From Coleofasciculus sp. LEGE 07092 (lineage in GTDB: Bacteria > Cyanobacteriota > Cyanobacteriia > Cyanobacteriales > Coleofasciculaceae), in assembly GCF_015207375.1 (NCBI RefSeq), contig NZ_JADEWY010000053.1:1-40744 (forward strand): a stretch of 40,744 bases of DNA. The letters are read 5' to 3'. The first letter of the stretch is position 1. The number at the start of each line of letters is the position of its first letter. The translations under genes and the position numbers were made by a program. The notes under the pieces are model-generated. The model did no database searches. It was not told where the DNA came from and saw nothing but the letters and a program-made list of their open reading frames with translations. Shown here one piece after another: positions 24,274 through 34,596 of this stretch.

Positions 24274-24301
24274 GCTTCGCCGTGAGCGCTCAGCCGAACG
24301 G
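24274..24301. repeat. CCGTGAGCGCTCAGCCGAACGG repeat, short copy
   Basis: Short copy of the GC-rich family seen at 4.6 and 22.8 kb. It lies between mazG and ziaR and can form a small hairpin (GAGCGCTC). Confidence 0.65.
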
Positions 24302-24355
24302 TATGGGGAAAGAATAAGACAGAGATTGTATCCTAACTTTCTCACGAACAATTTT

Positions 24356-24365
24356 TGAACAGCTA
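24356..24365 (+). promoter_or_regulatory. Possible SmtB/ZiaR operator half-site
   Basis: TGAACAGCTA resembles the TGAACAGTTA half-site of SmtB-type operators and lies about 40 bases before the start of the ArsR/SmtB-family gene. The second half-site is not convincing. Confidence 0.3.
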
Positions 24366-24402
24366 CCATAAAGTTAGATAGCTATAGTTGCAAAAAAAAC
24401 CA

Positions 24403-24807
24403 ATGCCAGTCCCACTTTCCGCGCAGGAGGCGACAGTCACTCCCACTCAGAACATTGAAGCACTCCGTTGCCATTCCCCCCACCCGGTTGATATTGATGA
24501 AGTTGAGCCGCTTCAACATCAAATTATCAATACGGAAAAAGCCCAACGCATGGCAGAATTTTTTAGTCTTCTGGGGGATACAAATCGGCTGCGAATCGTC
24601 TCACTTTTAGCGATCGCCGAGCTTTGTGTTTGTGATATTGCTGCTGCCCTCAACATGAGTGAATCTGCTGTATCTCATCAGTTGCGGACACTACGTTCCA
24701 TGCGGCTGGTGCGCTATCATAAGCAAGGTCGCAAAGTATTCTATCACCTTCAAGATCAGCACGTCCTCGATCTCTATCACTCCGTTGCCGAACATTTGGA
24801 TGAATGA
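24403..24807 (+). CDS. ziaR: Zinc-sensing ArsR/SmtB-family repressor
   Basis: Winged-helix repressor that leaves its operator when zinc binds. The recognition helix is NMSESAVSHQLRTLRSMRLVRY. Metal ligands match SmtB/ZiaR: ELCVCD in helix 3 (C61 and D64 of SmtB), an N-terminal RCHSPH, and a C-terminal helix DQHVLDLYHSVAEHLDE whose Asp, His, His and Glu keep the spacing of the zinc site at SmtB 104/106/117/120. The N-terminal extension and CVCD motif point to ZiaR rather than SmtB. ATG at 24403 is preferred to the TTG at 24388. Its usual target, a zinc-exporting P-type ATPase or metallothionein gene, is not in this window, so it may act at a distance or on itself. Confidence 0.85.
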   Translation: MPVPLSAQEATVTPTQNIEALRCHSPHPVDIDEVEPLQHQIINTEKAQRMAEFFSLLGDTNRLRIVSLLAIAELCVCDIAAALNMSESAVSHQLRTLRSMRLVRYHKQGRKVFYHLQDQHVLDLYHSVAEHLDE

Positions 24808-24831
24808 TGAAAATAGCGATTTTAACCTCCC

Positions 24832-25350
24832 ATGCAACCTAACATTATCTGGCAGCCAAACAGCGATAACCCTGAAAACAGCAATAACTTTGCCAAAATT
24901 AATAAATTTTGGACAAGTTTAAACGATAGAAAAATAGCTTGGCAACAGCGACTCATTCCTGCATCGGAAAATACCAGTGAAATCAATTGGGAACCTCAGC
25001 GGTTTGACGAAGTTTGCAAGTTGCAAAATCCCCAACTACGGGGAATTACTCTCTACTGGCGCAAGCCTGACTCCGAGGAAGAACGTAGCACCACGCCTCA
25101 CAAACTAGAGCTGGATATCCAGCAGTTACAGCTCTATATCTATCCTCAATCTCAAAAAAATTTAGTCATCCGCGTTGGTATCCCAGAAACCGTTTATCAG
25201 AAAATTGAACTAGCCAATCCTCAGTGGGAAAGCAGTAAGGCGGGTGAAAATCACATCCTTATTTTGCGAGATAAGCAGCAACAAATTGAGGTTAGGGTTA
25301 TGCTTAGTCCAGATAATAGGGATAAACTTAAAGATCAACTGTCGGAATAG
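24832..25350 (+). CDS. Hypothetical protein
   Basis: 172 residues, not recognised. No signal peptide or membrane helix. The N-terminal third is Asn-rich and polar; the rest has alternating strands such as ELDIQQLQLYIYP, LVIRVGIPETVYQKIELA, HILILRDKQQQIEVRVML, suggesting a beta-sheet domain. It starts 25 bases after ziaR on the same strand, so it may be co-transcribed and zinc-controlled, and it converges on mtnP with 13 bases between the stops. Confidence 0.6.
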   Translation: MQPNIIWQPNSDNPENSNNFAKINKFWTSLNDRKIAWQQRLIPASENTSEINWEPQRFDEVCKLQNPQLRGITLYWRKPDSEEERSTTPHKLELDIQQLQLYIYPQSQKNLVIRVGIPETVYQKIELANPQWESSKAGENHILILRDKQQQIEVRVMLSPDNRDKLKDQLSE

Positions 25351-25363
25351 TCTACACTCCAGC

Positions 25364-26236
25364 CTACAAATATTTTTTCAGCAACAGCCCCAACTTCTTC
25401 TTTGTTGCCCCTGGCACCTTATCTAGAGGCGTCAAAATCGCGTGCTTCAACGCCGAATGCGTCTCAGAGACGGGGGGATTGTCACTCAATCGCTGCACGA
25501 TTTCTTGGATTACCTTTTGAGCATTAGTCGCATTCCGCATTAGATTGCCAATCACCATCTCTACCGTTACACTGTCATGGTCTGGATGCCAGCAGTCGTA
25601 ATCCGTCACCAGCGCTAGGGTAGCATAGGCAATTTCTGCTTCCCGTGCCAGCTTTGCTTCCGGTAAATTCGTCATACCAATGACTGTCGCTCCCCAACTG
25701 CGGTAGAGATTAGACTCCGCCTTCGTCGAAAAAGCGGGCCCCTCCATGCAGACATAGGTGCCGCCACGATGCAGCATCACCTCCGGTAATTCGAGACTGG
25801 CAATTGCATCAGCAACAATGCCAGCGAGTTGATCGCAAACGGGGTTAGCAAAGGCAATATGAACGACAATTCCTTCACCAAAAAAGGTAGACACTCGATT
25901 TTTCGTGCGATCAATGAACTGATCGGGTACTACCATATCTAAAGGTTTCGCTTCTTCCTTGAGAGAACCCACTGCTGATGCCGAAATCAGATACTCTACT
26001 CCCAACTGCTTCATCGCATAAATGTTGGCTCGGAACGGCACCTCAGAGGGCATCAGGTGGTGATTTCTACCGTGGCGGGCTAAAAATGCCACTGATGTTC
26101 CTCCTAGGGTTCCCACAATTAAGGCATCTGAGGGCGCACCAAAAGGCGTATCCACCGACACCTCTTCCACATTCGTGAGGGCGTCCATTTTGTAAAGTCC
26201 GCTACCGCCAATAATCCCAATCTTTGCCTGAGCCAT
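25364..26236 (-). CDS. mtnP: S-methyl-5'-thioadenosine phosphorylase
   Basis: Phosphorolysis of methylthioadenosine to adenine and methylthioribose-1-phosphate in the methionine salvage pathway. The N-terminal [10 protein letters not shown] phosphate-binding loop, [15 protein letters not shown], and the MTAP region [33 protein letters not shown] with [12 protein letters not shown] are clear. Length 290. ATG at 26236 is preferred to a GTG at 26245. The C-terminal basic tail ([14 protein letters not shown]) is unremarkable. It stands alone here, convergent with the hypothetical gene. Confidence 0.95.
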   Translation of the reverse strand: MAQAKIGIIGGSGLYKMDALTNVEEVSVDTPFGAPSDALIVGTLGGTSVAFLARHGRNHHLMPSEVPFRANIYAMKQLGVEYLISASAVGSLKEEAKPLDMVVPDQFIDRTKNRVSTFFGEGIVVHIAFANPVCDQLAGIVADAIASLELPEVMLHRGGTYVCMEGPAFSTKAESNLYRSWGATVIGMTNLPEAKLAREAEIAYATLALVTDYDCWHPDHDSVTVEMVIGNLMRNATNAQKVIQEIVQRLSDNPPVSETHSALKHAILTPLDKVPGATKKKLGLLLKKYL

Positions 26237-26311
26237 GAGTCTCACTTTCTACTTCGCTGCAATGCCAAGCTATTGTATCGGGAAAGTGAGAGCGATCGCC
26301 AAAAAGTCAGC

Positions 26312-26353
26312 CTATTCTCTATTCCCTACTCCCCACTCCCCACTCCCCACTCA
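26312..26353. repeat. STRR-like CTCCCCA tract
   Basis: Four or so copies of CCCCACT following ATTCCCTACT. It overlaps the 3' end of the small minus-strand gene that ends at 26326 and provides that gene's last residues and stop. Confidence 0.8.
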
Positions 26354-26514
26354 CTCTCATCATTCGATGATTCCCTTCTTTTTTGCAATGCAGCCAGCAT
26401 TTTTGGTTTTACCTGACTTGCCCAGTGTTGAAAGTCAAAGCTATCGCCCCATTGAACCTTGATTGCCAGCTCTGTTACCGACTCCGATTGTGACGTTCTC
26501 AACTTAGTATCCAT
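26326..26514 (-). CDS. Small hypothetical protein
   Basis: About 62 residues beginning MDTKLRTSQSESVTELAIKV and containing FQHWASQVKPKMLAALQKR, a single helix-rich chain without cysteines or a membrane segment. The ATG at 26514 has AAGGGG nine bases before it, which argues for expression; the frame also extends to 26559. The final residues (EWGVGSGE) and the TAG stop are encoded by the STRR tract, so the C-terminus looks recently replaced. I do not recognise the family. Confidence 0.45.
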   Translation of the reverse strand: MDTKLRTSQSESVTELAIKVQWGDSFDFQHWASQVKPKMLAALQKRRESSNDESEWGVGSGE

Positions 26515-26671
26515 CGCTTGATTCCCCTTTAAAAATTCCCTCAGCCAAAAATCTGTCAACTAGGCTACAGAATCTGACTAAAAAAATCATACCGTCTCGA
26601 TCAGGTAGAGCAAGTTAAGTAAAAGCAAGATTTTGGTTAACGTTTCCCTAAATCTGATGTCAGCATAGACA

Positions 26672-26896
26672 CTAATTAACCTCTTCAATCAGCGGTGGTA
26701 CAGGGGTATCTTTTGTTCCCATCGTTTGAATAACACCGATAACCACAGGCAGACCAATTATCACCGCTAGAATAAGAGCAATCCACTTAAACCAAACGGA
26801 TTTTGGTCGTCCTTGGGCTGGATACCCGCAAATCATGCAAATTTCTTCGTTGGTGCTGGTTAAAGACCCACACACCTTACAGGGTTCTAACGCCAT
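26672..26896 (-). CDS. Small zinc-ribbon membrane protein
   Basis: 74 residues: two CxxC pairs in the first 25 residues (PCKVCGS and ICMICGYP), a single membrane helix at about 38-58 (WIALILAVIIGLPVVIGVI) and a short acidic end. The pattern is a zinc-ribbon anchored in the membrane, seen in many small bacterial proteins of unknown role. It begins with ATG at 26896, about 50 bases from the octamer repeat array. Confidence 0.6.
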   Translation of the reverse strand: MALEPCKVCGSLTSTNEEICMICGYPAQGRPKSVWFKWIALILAVIIGLPVVIGVIQTMGTKDTPVPPLIEEVN

Positions 26897-26947
26897 CGCT
26901 GATACCTATTATTGTTACAATTCTAGCGAGGTGAACACCATCAATCA

Positions 26948-27051
26948 GGAGACAAGGAGACAAGGAGACAAGGAGACAAGGAGACAAGGAGACAAGGAGA
27001 CAAGGAGACAAGGAGACAAGGAGACAAGGAGACAAGGAGACAAGGAGACAA
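26948..27051. repeat. Octamer tandem repeat GGAGACAA, 13 copies
   Basis: Thirteen perfect copies of GGAGACAA in a row. The following CT-rich tract (27,075-27,115) contains CTCCTCATCTCCTCCCC-type sequence and overlaps the pyrD 3' end. The copy number suggests slippage. Confidence 0.95.
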
Positions 27052-27096
27052 GAAAATTTTTGAGGTGTTACTCCTCTCCCCAACTCCCCAGCTCCC

Positions 27097-28242
27097 CTAT
27101 CTCCTCATCTCCTCCCCTTGCCATCCTACTGCCTCAGAAATTGAACTCAATTCTCGTTCCTCCAACTTCTGTAGTAGCCCTTCCATCACCCGCCGCATCA
27201 TCCACGGACCCTCATAAACCAATCCAGTGTAAACCTGAATTAAACTCGCCCCCGCTACTATCTTTTCCCAAGCCTCCTCCGCCGTAAAAATCCCGCCCAC
27301 ACCAATAATCGGTAATTGTCCCTGAGTTTGTTTTCTGATAAAGCGAATCACCTCAGTAGAACGCTGCCGCAGAGGTGCGCCGCTAATTCCACCCGCTTCT
27401 TCTGTAACAGATTTTCCCGTGGCTTTAATGATTTGAGTGTTGAGTTTATCTCGGCGAATGGTAGTGTTAGTGGCAACAATTCCCGCAAGCTGGTAGGTTT
27501 GAGCGAGGTTAAGAACATCGGCGATCGCATCCCACTCCAAATCTGGTGCGATCTTGACTAATAGAGGTTTTTGTGATTGATTTTCCTGTTGTAGTACATC
27601 CAAGATCAGACGGAGTTGCTCGGCATCTTGGAGCGATCGCAATCCGGGTGTATTCGGTGAACTGACGTTGACAACAAAGTAATCGCCCCAATCTTTCAGC
27701 AGGCGAAAACTTCCCAAGTAATCGGCTGCCGCTTGGTCAAGGGGTGTTATTTTAGATTTACCGAGATTAATACCAATGGGAATTCGGTCAGGCAACCTTT
27801 CTACAACCCCTGATAATCGTGCTGCCAAGGCTTCAGCACCTTGATTGTTAAACCCCATACGGTTGAGAACTGCTTTGTCTTCGAGTAAGCGAAACAGGCG
27901 GGGAGGGGGGTTTCCGGGTTGAGGGTGCAATGTCACCGTACCCAGTTCGGCATAACCAAACCCGAAAATCTCCCAAACCCTGGCAGCAACGCCATTTTTA
28001 TCAAATCCGGCTGCCAAACCGAGAGGGTTGGGAAATTTCAGCCCCCAAAGCGTTTGTTCTAAGCGAGGATCTGCATAACAGAACACTTGCTGCAATCTCG
28101 ATTGAAGTAAGCGAGTAAAAGGACGCTCCCCAGTTCGATCTAGCCAATCCAAAAGCTGTAACGTTTGTTCGTGGGACCACTCTGGATCGGCTTTGAGTAG
28201 AGAGAATAGAATTGGACGAATAAGAGATTGATAAATATCCAC
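27097..28242 (-). CDS. pyrD: Dihydroorotate dehydrogenase (quinone), class 2
   Basis: Membrane-associated flavoenzyme of pyrimidine synthesis that passes electrons from dihydroorotate to quinone. 381 residues. The N-terminal helix with [23 protein letters not shown] fits the quinone-tunnel domain of class 2. FMN-site segments are [32 protein letters not shown]-like [29 protein letters not shown] (catalytic serine of class 2) and [15 protein letters not shown]. The start ATG at 28242 is conserved. The last few codons and the TAG stop come from the CT-rich repeat next to the octamer array. Confidence 0.96.
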   Translation of the reverse strand: MDIYQSLIRPILFSLLKADPEWSHEQTLQLLDWLDRTGERPFTRLLQSRLQQVFCYADPRLEQTLWGLKFPNPLGLAAGFDKNGVAARVWEIFGFGYAELGTVTLHPQPGNPPPRLFRLLEDKAVLNRMGFNNQGAEALAARLSGVVERLPDRIPIGINLGKSKITPLDQAAADYLGSFRLLKDWGDYFVVNVSSPNTPGLRSLQDAEQLRLILDVLQQENQSQKPLLVKIAPDLEWDAIADVLNLAQTYQLAGIVATNTTIRRDKLNTQIIKATGKSVTEEAGGISGAPLRQRSTEVIRFIRKQTQGQLPIIGVGGIFTAEEAWEKIVAGASLIQVYTGLVYEGPWMMRRVMEGLLQKLEERELSSISEAVGWQGEEMRR

Positions 28243-28315
28243 AAGCGAATCATTCAGGTTTAGTGCTAAATCAAGAGTAAGGGAGCCAGCGAGTTCGATC
28301 GCAGACTTAAAAATT

Positions 28316-31150
28316 ATGGATCAGCAGCATCTACCGTCCCAAGACGAACAGCAACAGGTTGCCTTGGGGCGAGTCCTGGAAATTTTACGGGAAGAGGAGA
28401 ATGCTGATGTCTTGATCGAAACTACCCTGAACTACCTCCAATCTGAGTTGAACTATTGCCTGATTTGGATTGGTTTTTACGATCGCTTAGATCATCGGTT
28501 AGTTGGCAAAGGGGGTATCGCACCAACTGACGCTCAGGCATTTCTCAAGCAGGGGTTCAACCTGCAAGCGGGCAATCTGCTTGAACAGGTGGTTATCCAG
28601 CAGCGCTCCCTCGCCATTCCCAATCTCCAGCAAGAAAGTGGGGTTGGGGAATGGCGGCGGATGGCTAAAGAGTGGGGAGTTCAAGGCGCTATTATCGTCC
28701 CATTACGGTGCAAGGATCGGTGCTTCGGCGTTACGTTGCTCGGATCACAGCAGTGGGGAAGTATCCAACGCCCTGCTGAAAAAGCCCATTTATCAATAGT
28801 TTTAGGCGGATTAGCCGCGACCCTCTACCGAATTGAAGTAACCTGGCAGCACTCAGCAGTCAGACACTTTGACCAGCCCCTGTTTCAACTCCTCGACAAA
28901 CTGATGCAAGTGCCGACAGTAGCGCAGCGCTTGGATAGAGTCGTGTCTGATACCCAAAACTTTGTCGCCCCTACCCGTACTAACCTTTACTGGTATTGTC
29001 CCGAACGGCGCTACTTCTGGCATAGAGTCGGCAGTCGCCAAGCCTTGTACAGCCTTGGAGAGTTGAGACATACCAATGCGGGTCTGACTGTAGCAGAAGC
29101 CAGCGACTTTTATCAAGCCCTGGTAGGGGGGCGGTTAGTGGCGATTGGCATGGGTAAAAGTCTTTTAACTCCCAAAAGTACAGAACATTTGCTAGTGCGG
29201 TTACAAACTCGTTCGTTACTGGCAGCACCGATTCAATCTCAGGGAGAACTCTTGGGTTTTTTGTCTGTAGAAGACAATAGACCTCGAATTTGGGAAGAGG
29301 TGGAATATAAGTATGTCTGCGCTACCGCTCAGTTGGTGGCGTTGGTGGTGGAGAGTGAGGAGCTAGAAACCCAACTGGAGGTGACATCAAAGGATACGAA
29401 CTTAGTCGCTGAAGTTGCCCGTGCGATCGCCCATAGTCATGATATCGAAGTGGCACTAAATAACTGCGCCGAACTTTTGTGCCAGCGCCTTAATGCTGAA
29501 CGCTGCTCAATCCTGCAACCGGATAGTATCAGTCAATTCAACCCTATTGTCAGTGTCCAGTCCCCAAACCGCCGTCCGCTCACGACTCCCTTGCCACCGT
29601 TGGAGTCAGAGGACTGGCAGTGGCTCAATCAGCAGGTAGAAGTGGCGGTTCTTGAAGATGTTGAAGAAAATCAGCGACTGGTATCGTGGCGAGACTCTCT
29701 CAATCAACTGGGAGTACGATCGCTCTTAATTTATCCAATATCCCCTGGCAAGTGGGAGAGCCAGAACAATTCATCCCCGCACTCATTCCTCGTCATTAGT
29801 CATGGCACTCCCCGAACCTGGAACCGCACCGAACGGGATTTAGTCACGACGGTTGCCGAACCAATTACGCTGCTATTGGCGTTATCCAACTCCTTCGATA
29901 GCGCCAGACAGTCCCTAGCTGCCTCCGAGACACTGCAAACGGGATTATCTGCCCTCGCACACGCCCCCCTCGAACCGACTCGATTTGAACAAGCTTGGCT
30001 AGAGTATCTGTCGAATGTGTTAGGGTGCCCTCTCGCTGCTCTGATTAGCTGGATACCTCCAGGGGATGGGGCAACGGTGGTAACAACAGTCGTCACTGAT
30101 CCGCATTTTACTCTACCTCCTGACTTAGGCATTTCCGTTGAGAGCGACCCTTTGATTCAAGGGGCGCTGGCAACCTCTCATTTCTTCTCCTCTTCGGTTG
30201 CCGATTTACCTGATTCTACCCGTCAGTGGCTCAATAGTCCCGGCATTGGTCAAGTTCTAGCGATCGCTCTTCATCAGGGTTCAATCCCCCCAACGGCAGT
30301 CTTGCTGATTGCCGACGGTGAGGAACGGCAGTGGCAGCCGCACCTACTGTCAGCCCTGGAAATTCTGACTCAGCAGTTTACCTGGCTTCGCTATTATCGA
30401 CACCGCCTCAGTCAGCAGATGCGAGCCGGAGAAGATTTGCAAGGGCTGAATTGGTACAAACATCGGTGTTTGGAAATGCTCCATCAGTCAGTGCGAGAGA
30501 GTGTGAGTGCATTGCTAAAACTTGATGCTCAAAAGCAAGCACTCACGGCAGAGCAGGAGAGTTTATCCTCCTCTGTTGTGCTTCCCAAATCCGTGGTTCC
30601 CCTGCTAACGATGCGCCGAAAGCAACTGATGCATCAGTTGGAGACAAGGTTAGCGATGTTAACCCCAATTCTGAAGGACGAGCAATGGCAACTGATCACT
30701 AGCCCAGGTTGGATATCCCTAACCCCTCCGTTAAAGCGATCGCTTCAGCGGGTAGAATCCCTTTACTATCAGCGCCAGTTAGTCTTCAACGTTCATGATT
30801 TCGGGTCGTTCCGGGTTTATGGCGATCGCTTCAAGCTCGAATGCATCCTCTATGAACTGTTGCAAACTGCCTGTTTGTATTCCCAATCACGCAGTTGGAT
30901 TAACCTTTGGTGCCGCTCAACAACTTCAGCGTTGAATGCACCTCTATTGGAATTAGCGATCGCGGAATGTGATTCCCTGAATGATTGTTTGCAGGCAATT
31001 GCATCATCTACCCCTGACTCGCTGCCGACTTCTAATTTGAGAATTTGCCAGCGAATTCTCCGCTCTTGGGGAGGTGAGATTTATTTTTACCGATTACCAG
31101 TCAATCGCTACTTGATGCGGGTTCTGTTTCCGTTGGAGATGGGGAGCTGA
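28316..31150 (+). CDS. Multi-GAF protein with degenerate histidine-kinase domain
   Basis: 944 residues, no membrane helix: a cytosolic sensor. Three or four GAF-like domains can be followed: about 28-175, 205-350 and 365-530, with a less certain fourth near 550-700; no bilin-binding cysteine motif was identified with confidence. The C-terminal ~240 residues resemble the HisKA/HATPase region but the key parts are missing: the segment at about 843-856, [11 protein letters not shown], replaces the N-box NLLxNAxKY, so the metal-binding asparagine is lost, and no DxGxG motif follows. The last block [19 protein letters not shown] is still shaped like the end of an ATPase fold. Function: a signal-sensing scaffold or pseudokinase is inferred. 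It is divergent from pyrD, 73 bases away. Confidence 0.8.
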   Translation: MDQQHLPSQDEQQQVALGRVLEILREEENADVLIETTLNYLQSELNYCLIWIGFYDRLDHRLVGKGGIAPTDAQAFLKQGFNLQAGNLLEQVVIQQRSLAIPNLQQESGVGEWRRMAKEWGVQGAIIVPLRCKDRCFGVTLLGSQQWGSIQRPAEKAHLSIVLGGLAATLYRIEVTWQHSAVRHFDQPLFQLLDKLMQVPTVAQRLDRVVSDTQNFVAPTRTNLYWYCPERRYFWHRVGSRQALYSLGELRHTNAGLTVAEASDFYQALVGGRLVAIGMGKSLLTPKSTEHLLVRLQTRSLLAAPIQSQGELLGFLSVEDNRPRIWEEVEYKYVCATAQLVALVVESEELETQLEVTSKDTNLVAEVARAIAHSHDIEVALNNCAELLCQRLNAERCSILQPDSISQFNPIVSVQSPNRRPLTTPLPPLESEDWQWLNQQVEVAVLEDVEENQRLVSWRDSLNQLGVRSLLIYPISPGKWESQNNSSPHSFLVISHGTPRTWNRTERDLVTTVAEPITLLLALSNSFDSARQSLAASETLQTGLSALAHAPLEPTRFEQAWLEYLSNVLGCPLAALISWIPPGDGATVVTTVVTDPHFTLPPDLGISVESDPLIQGALATSHFFSSSVADLPDSTRQWLNSPGIGQVLAIALHQGSIPPTAVLLIADGEERQWQPHLLSALEILTQQFTWLRYYRHRLSQQMRAGEDLQGLNWYKHRCLEMLHQSVRESVSALLKLDAQKQALTAEQESLSSSVVLPKSVVPLLTMRRKQLMHQLETRLAMLTPILKDEQWQLITSPGWISLTPPLKRSLQRVESLYYQRQLVFNVHDFGSFRVYGDRFKLECILYELLQTACLYSQSRSWINLWCRSTTSALNAPLLELAIAECDSLNDCLQAIASSTPDSLPTSNLRICQRILRSWGGEIYFYRLPVNRYLMRVLFPLEMGS

Positions 31151-31280
31151 AGGAGTGACAATTAGAGCAAAGGTTTGATTGTTGGTGCTTTTTACTCTCA
31201 TTGCCTTCAATAAGCTGCCATCATTATTGAATAAGCCCTCAGCCTGCTTGTCACCCCATCAGATTTACAGCATTTGCGGC

Positions 31281-32090
31281 TTAGTGATGGCTAGTGATAG
31301 CCGAAGATGCAGATCCTGTTCTAGACAAGGGAGCAGCTAACAATAGAATCTTCTCCAGCAGCCAAGGTGCAATGCGATTGCACAATACTGCTAGATGACT
31401 TTGCCACCCCACTAAAATTTCCGATGATTCCTTTTGCAATCCAGCCACCAGTGCTTGAGCGACTTGCTCAGGCGTCATCGGCATCACCCACCGAAACAAT
31501 TGCAATCCTCGCACCATATCCGTATCCGTTAAAGATGGCAGTAACGCCACCACGCGAATATTGTAGGGAGCAAGTTCCCCTCGCAGGGCTTGGGTGAATC
31601 CCAAAATCGCAAACTTAGTTGCTGAATAGGTTGCCATCGTTGGCGCTGCGACTTTGCCCATCAAGCTAGAAACATTAACAATTGTCCCTTGTCCTTGACT
31701 TGCCATGCGTCGGGCAACAAGACGGGTGACGGTAAAGAGTCCCATTAAATTAATGGCAATCTCTTCCTGGACGTTGGGCAGTTTAGAACTTAAAAAGGGC
31801 GATTGGTGAGCAACTCCAGCACAGTTAATGAGCAGGTGAATCGGTCCATAGGTGCGCCACGCTTGGGCAATTGCCACATTCACTTCAATAAGTTGAGTCA
31901 GATCGAGCGCCAAAATCACCACTTCCGCGCCCAATTCTTCGATTTCTCTGGCAACGGCTTCCAATCGCTGGCGATCGCGTGCCACCAATAACAAACGTTT
32001 TACACCTTGTTTGGTTAATTCAAGAGCGATCGCTCGCCCAATTCCACGGGAAGCCCCGGTAACTAACGCTGTCTTTCCTTGAATGTTCAT
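31281..32090 (-). CDS. Short-chain dehydrogenase/reductase (SDR)
   Basis: 269 residues, classical SDR. The dinucleotide loop is TGASRGIG at 12-19; NCAG, SSLMG and the catalytic YSATK near 155 are all present. The C-terminal region has an unusual hydrophobic end (LAVLCNRIAPWLLEKILLLAAPL), so membrane association is possible. The GTG-free ATG at 32090 is the natural start. The substrate is not predictable. It is a different SDR from the one at 8333. Confidence 0.92.
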   Translation of the reverse strand: MNIQGKTALVTGASRGIGRAIALELTKQGVKRLLLVARDRQRLEAVAREIEELGAEVVILALDLTQLIEVNVAIAQAWRTYGPIHLLINCAGVAHQSPFLSSKLPNVQEEIAINLMGLFTVTRLVARRMASQGQGTIVNVSSLMGKVAAPTMATYSATKFAILGFTQALRGELAPYNIRVVALLPSLTDTDMVRGLQLFRWVMPMTPEQVAQALVAGLQKESSEILVGWQSHLAVLCNRIAPWLLEKILLLAAPLSRTGSASSAITSHH

Positions 32091-32859
32091 CGTTACAAAC
32101 CTCTACGTGTTGAGTGTCTCACCACGTTATTAGCGACTACCGAGTTGCAAGATAGCTGCTTCCTCCCAGCATCCTCGGCACGCAGTGAGACAAAACGTGA
32201 TTTACTATTTAGGTATTCTGTTGCACTAAACCTTTAGGTCGAGACATTTCCCGCCAAATCTTGGCAGCAAACCCGAGAAATGCCTGCCGTTAAATTTCTG
32301 TCAAAGTTGAGTTGCACGAGACCGTATAGAAAAGCAATCAGTCATCGTATGCCTAGCTAAATGAGTCGCCAAGATATTCCTTGAGAGGCGCTAACTTAAT
32401 GGGGAAGCGTCGATGGGTTTAATCCTCCCTCAGCTTTTTTGATGATAATTGAGTGTAAAGCTGATTAGAGCAATATCTGGCTAACAGGCAATCGGCAAAT
32501 CAGTAAATTGCCCGATAGCCATTCGTGATGTAGCGCATAGGCTGTTTAGTCTCCTTAGTACGAGCTTTTACCAAAAAACAACTCATACTGCATACGTTAG
32601 CAACTCGAATCAAGAAATTGCAATATTTTTTAATAAATTTCTTGTAATATTTCGTTACAAAACCTCAAACTCTTTGTGTAGAAGGAATAGAAAGATGGAG
32701 GGTGTAGGCGACCTGGACTGCCAGCGACGTACAATAACTTAATTAAAGTTATGAAACTAGGGTGCGATCGCTGCCCCGTTAGGAACAAGTCCGCGCTTGT
32801 TCTTTATGAGGATTCTGGGGAATCCTATAAATTGAGCCTCTTAAGATTTGTAAATCAGC
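32091..32859. other. Long intergenic region upstream of mscS
   Basis: 770 bases without a recognisable gene, between divergent SDR and mscS. Near the mscS end are two hairpins: GAACAAG/CTTGTTC at 32783-32802 and AGGATT/AATCCT near 32809-32826, both probably in the mscS leader. A 15-codon frame at 32695 (after GAAGGAATAG) is short and unsupported. An AT-rich stretch at 32620-32680 is a likely promoter zone. Confidence 0.5.
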
Positions 32860-34461
32860 GTGAACATCTTAATTATTGCGGCGGAAGTCAGCCTTTTAAT
32901 CGTGCTTTTTGCTCTCTTTCACTGGAGTGTTGGCAAACTTTTTAAGCAACTTGGCAAACTGCCTTGGCTCAAGGGAACTTACCGGAGTGTCAAAACCCTG
33001 CACCGTAATATTCAGGCAGTATTGATTTTTTCCTGTGCAGTACTGTGTCTGGCGGTTGTGGGTGCCAATAGTTGGTTGCTGTATCAAGGTGAAAACCTGC
33101 CAGACTATACTGTGGCATTAACTCAGCGCGTCCCAGTGATATTCTGGTGGACGCTAGCTCTGGGGATCGCCAAAAGCATCAGCATTCTTATTCTGGCGGG
33201 GATCGTCGTGCGGACCTTCCATCATTCGCTCAAGGTAACTTGCGATCGTGCCAAGAACTTTGAACAACTCACCGCCAACGACGACAGTATTGAGGAATTC
33301 TTTGATTTTCTCAACGTCACTTTAACGAATGGAACCTGGTTTTTATCTGTAATTTGGTGTAGCCAGTTTCTACAACTACCCAAGGTTGTCCCTCAATATC
33401 TGTCTATTCTGCTCAAAATTTACCTAATCGTGGCAGTCGGGCTGCTCATCTTCAAAGCCACTGCCGCTATTATCGATAGCCTCGATGCCTTAAGTAACAA
33501 ATACTCCAACTCCGATAACCTCCTACAGTTCTATGATCGCCTCCAGCACCTGATCCCCTTTTTAAAGCGATGCCTGGAATACGCAATCTATGTATGTATG
33601 GCGACATTGATCGTCCAGCAAGTCGAATTAATTGCCGAATTAGCAGATTATGGACCAAAAATCGTCAAGATTATCGGCATCATCTTCATGAGTCGCGTTT
33701 TAGGTGAAGTTGCTCACTTAGTCGTTGAGGAGGTACTGCTCAAAAATAAAAATCTGACTGAGGTGCAGAGACAGAGACGGCTAACCCTCATTCCCCTAGT
33801 CCAAAGTATCCTCAGATATACCATCTACTTCAGTGCTGGCATCGCCATCCTCGATACCCTCGACATCGATCCAACCCCCATCCTCGCTGCTGCTGGTATC
33901 GTGGGCTTGGCTGTCGGTTTCGGAGCACAGAACCTGATTAACGATATGGTCTGTGGATTCTTTATCCTGTTTGAAAATTACTATTTAGTTGGTGACTATA
34001 TCAAAACCGGAAACGCCGAAGGTACGGTAGAGGCAATTGAACTCAGAACCACCCGTATCCGGCATCCCAACGGTCAACAGCAGATTCTTCGGAATGGGGA
34101 TATTAAGGATATTGTCAACTACTCTAAGCAATATATCTATGCCGTGGTGGAGGTTGGCGTGGCTTATGACTCTAACTTGGATCGGGTTTACCAGGTTATC
34201 GAAGATGTAGGGAAACAGTTACACGCACATCACCCAGATATACTCGAACCCACACGAGCAGATGGGTTGCAGAACTTTGGGGAGTCTGAGCTGTTAATTC
34301 GCACCCTTACCAAAGTTAAGCCCGGAAATCACCTCCGCATCCAGCGAGTGCTCCGCAAAATGATTAAGGAAGCCTTTGACACAGAGGGAATTGAAATTCC
34401 CTTTGCCCGTCGCGTGTTGATTTTTAAGAATGCAGAGGGAAACGTAAAGGACTTGAGATGA
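32860..34461 (+). CDS. MscS-family mechanosensitive channel
   Basis: Membrane channel opening under tension or osmotic downshift. 533 residues: several N-terminal membrane helices (from residue 1, and about 45-65, 85-110, 155-200, 230-260, 300-330), then the pore helix PILAAAGIVGLAVGFGAQNL at about 338-358 with the glycine/alanine packing of MscS TM3, and the cytoplasmic beta domain FENYYLVGDYI and IRHPNGQQQILRNGDI. The extra N-terminal helices make it a larger member rather than E. coli-type MscS. It begins with GTG at 32860 and no clear ribosome site. Selectivity is unknown. Confidence 0.9.
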   Translation: MNILIIAAEVSLLIVLFALFHWSVGKLFKQLGKLPWLKGTYRSVKTLHRNIQAVLIFSCAVLCLAVVGANSWLLYQGENLPDYTVALTQRVPVIFWWTLALGIAKSISILILAGIVVRTFHHSLKVTCDRAKNFEQLTANDDSIEEFFDFLNVTLTNGTWFLSVIWCSQFLQLPKVVPQYLSILLKIYLIVAVGLLIFKATAAIIDSLDALSNKYSNSDNLLQFYDRLQHLIPFLKRCLEYAIYVCMATLIVQQVELIAELADYGPKIVKIIGIIFMSRVLGEVAHLVVEEVLLKNKNLTEVQRQRRLTLIPLVQSILRYTIYFSAGIAILDTLDIDPTPILAAAGIVGLAVGFGAQNLINDMVCGFFILFENYYLVGDYIKTGNAEGTVEAIELRTTRIRHPNGQQQILRNGDIKDIVNYSKQYIYAVVEVGVAYDSNLDRVYQVIEDVGKQLHAHHPDILEPTRADGLQNFGESELLIRTLTKVKPGNHLRIQRVLRKMIKEAFDTEGIEIPFARRVLIFKNAEGNVKDLR

Positions 34462-34596
34462 ATTAGGGGCAAGGCATTTGATGATTTCTGTATGCTCTAT
34501 CCAAGAGTAGAAATGCTAGTATTTGGTTAAGAATAGGTTAAACCTTATTTAATTAACCGTTAAAATAATACCAGTGGATTGCATTAGGTGGGAATC

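Noticed and set aside
26835-27287. A repeat protein with ETRRQGDK units
   Set aside because: It is a translation of the GGAGACAA octamers and then antisense of pyrD.
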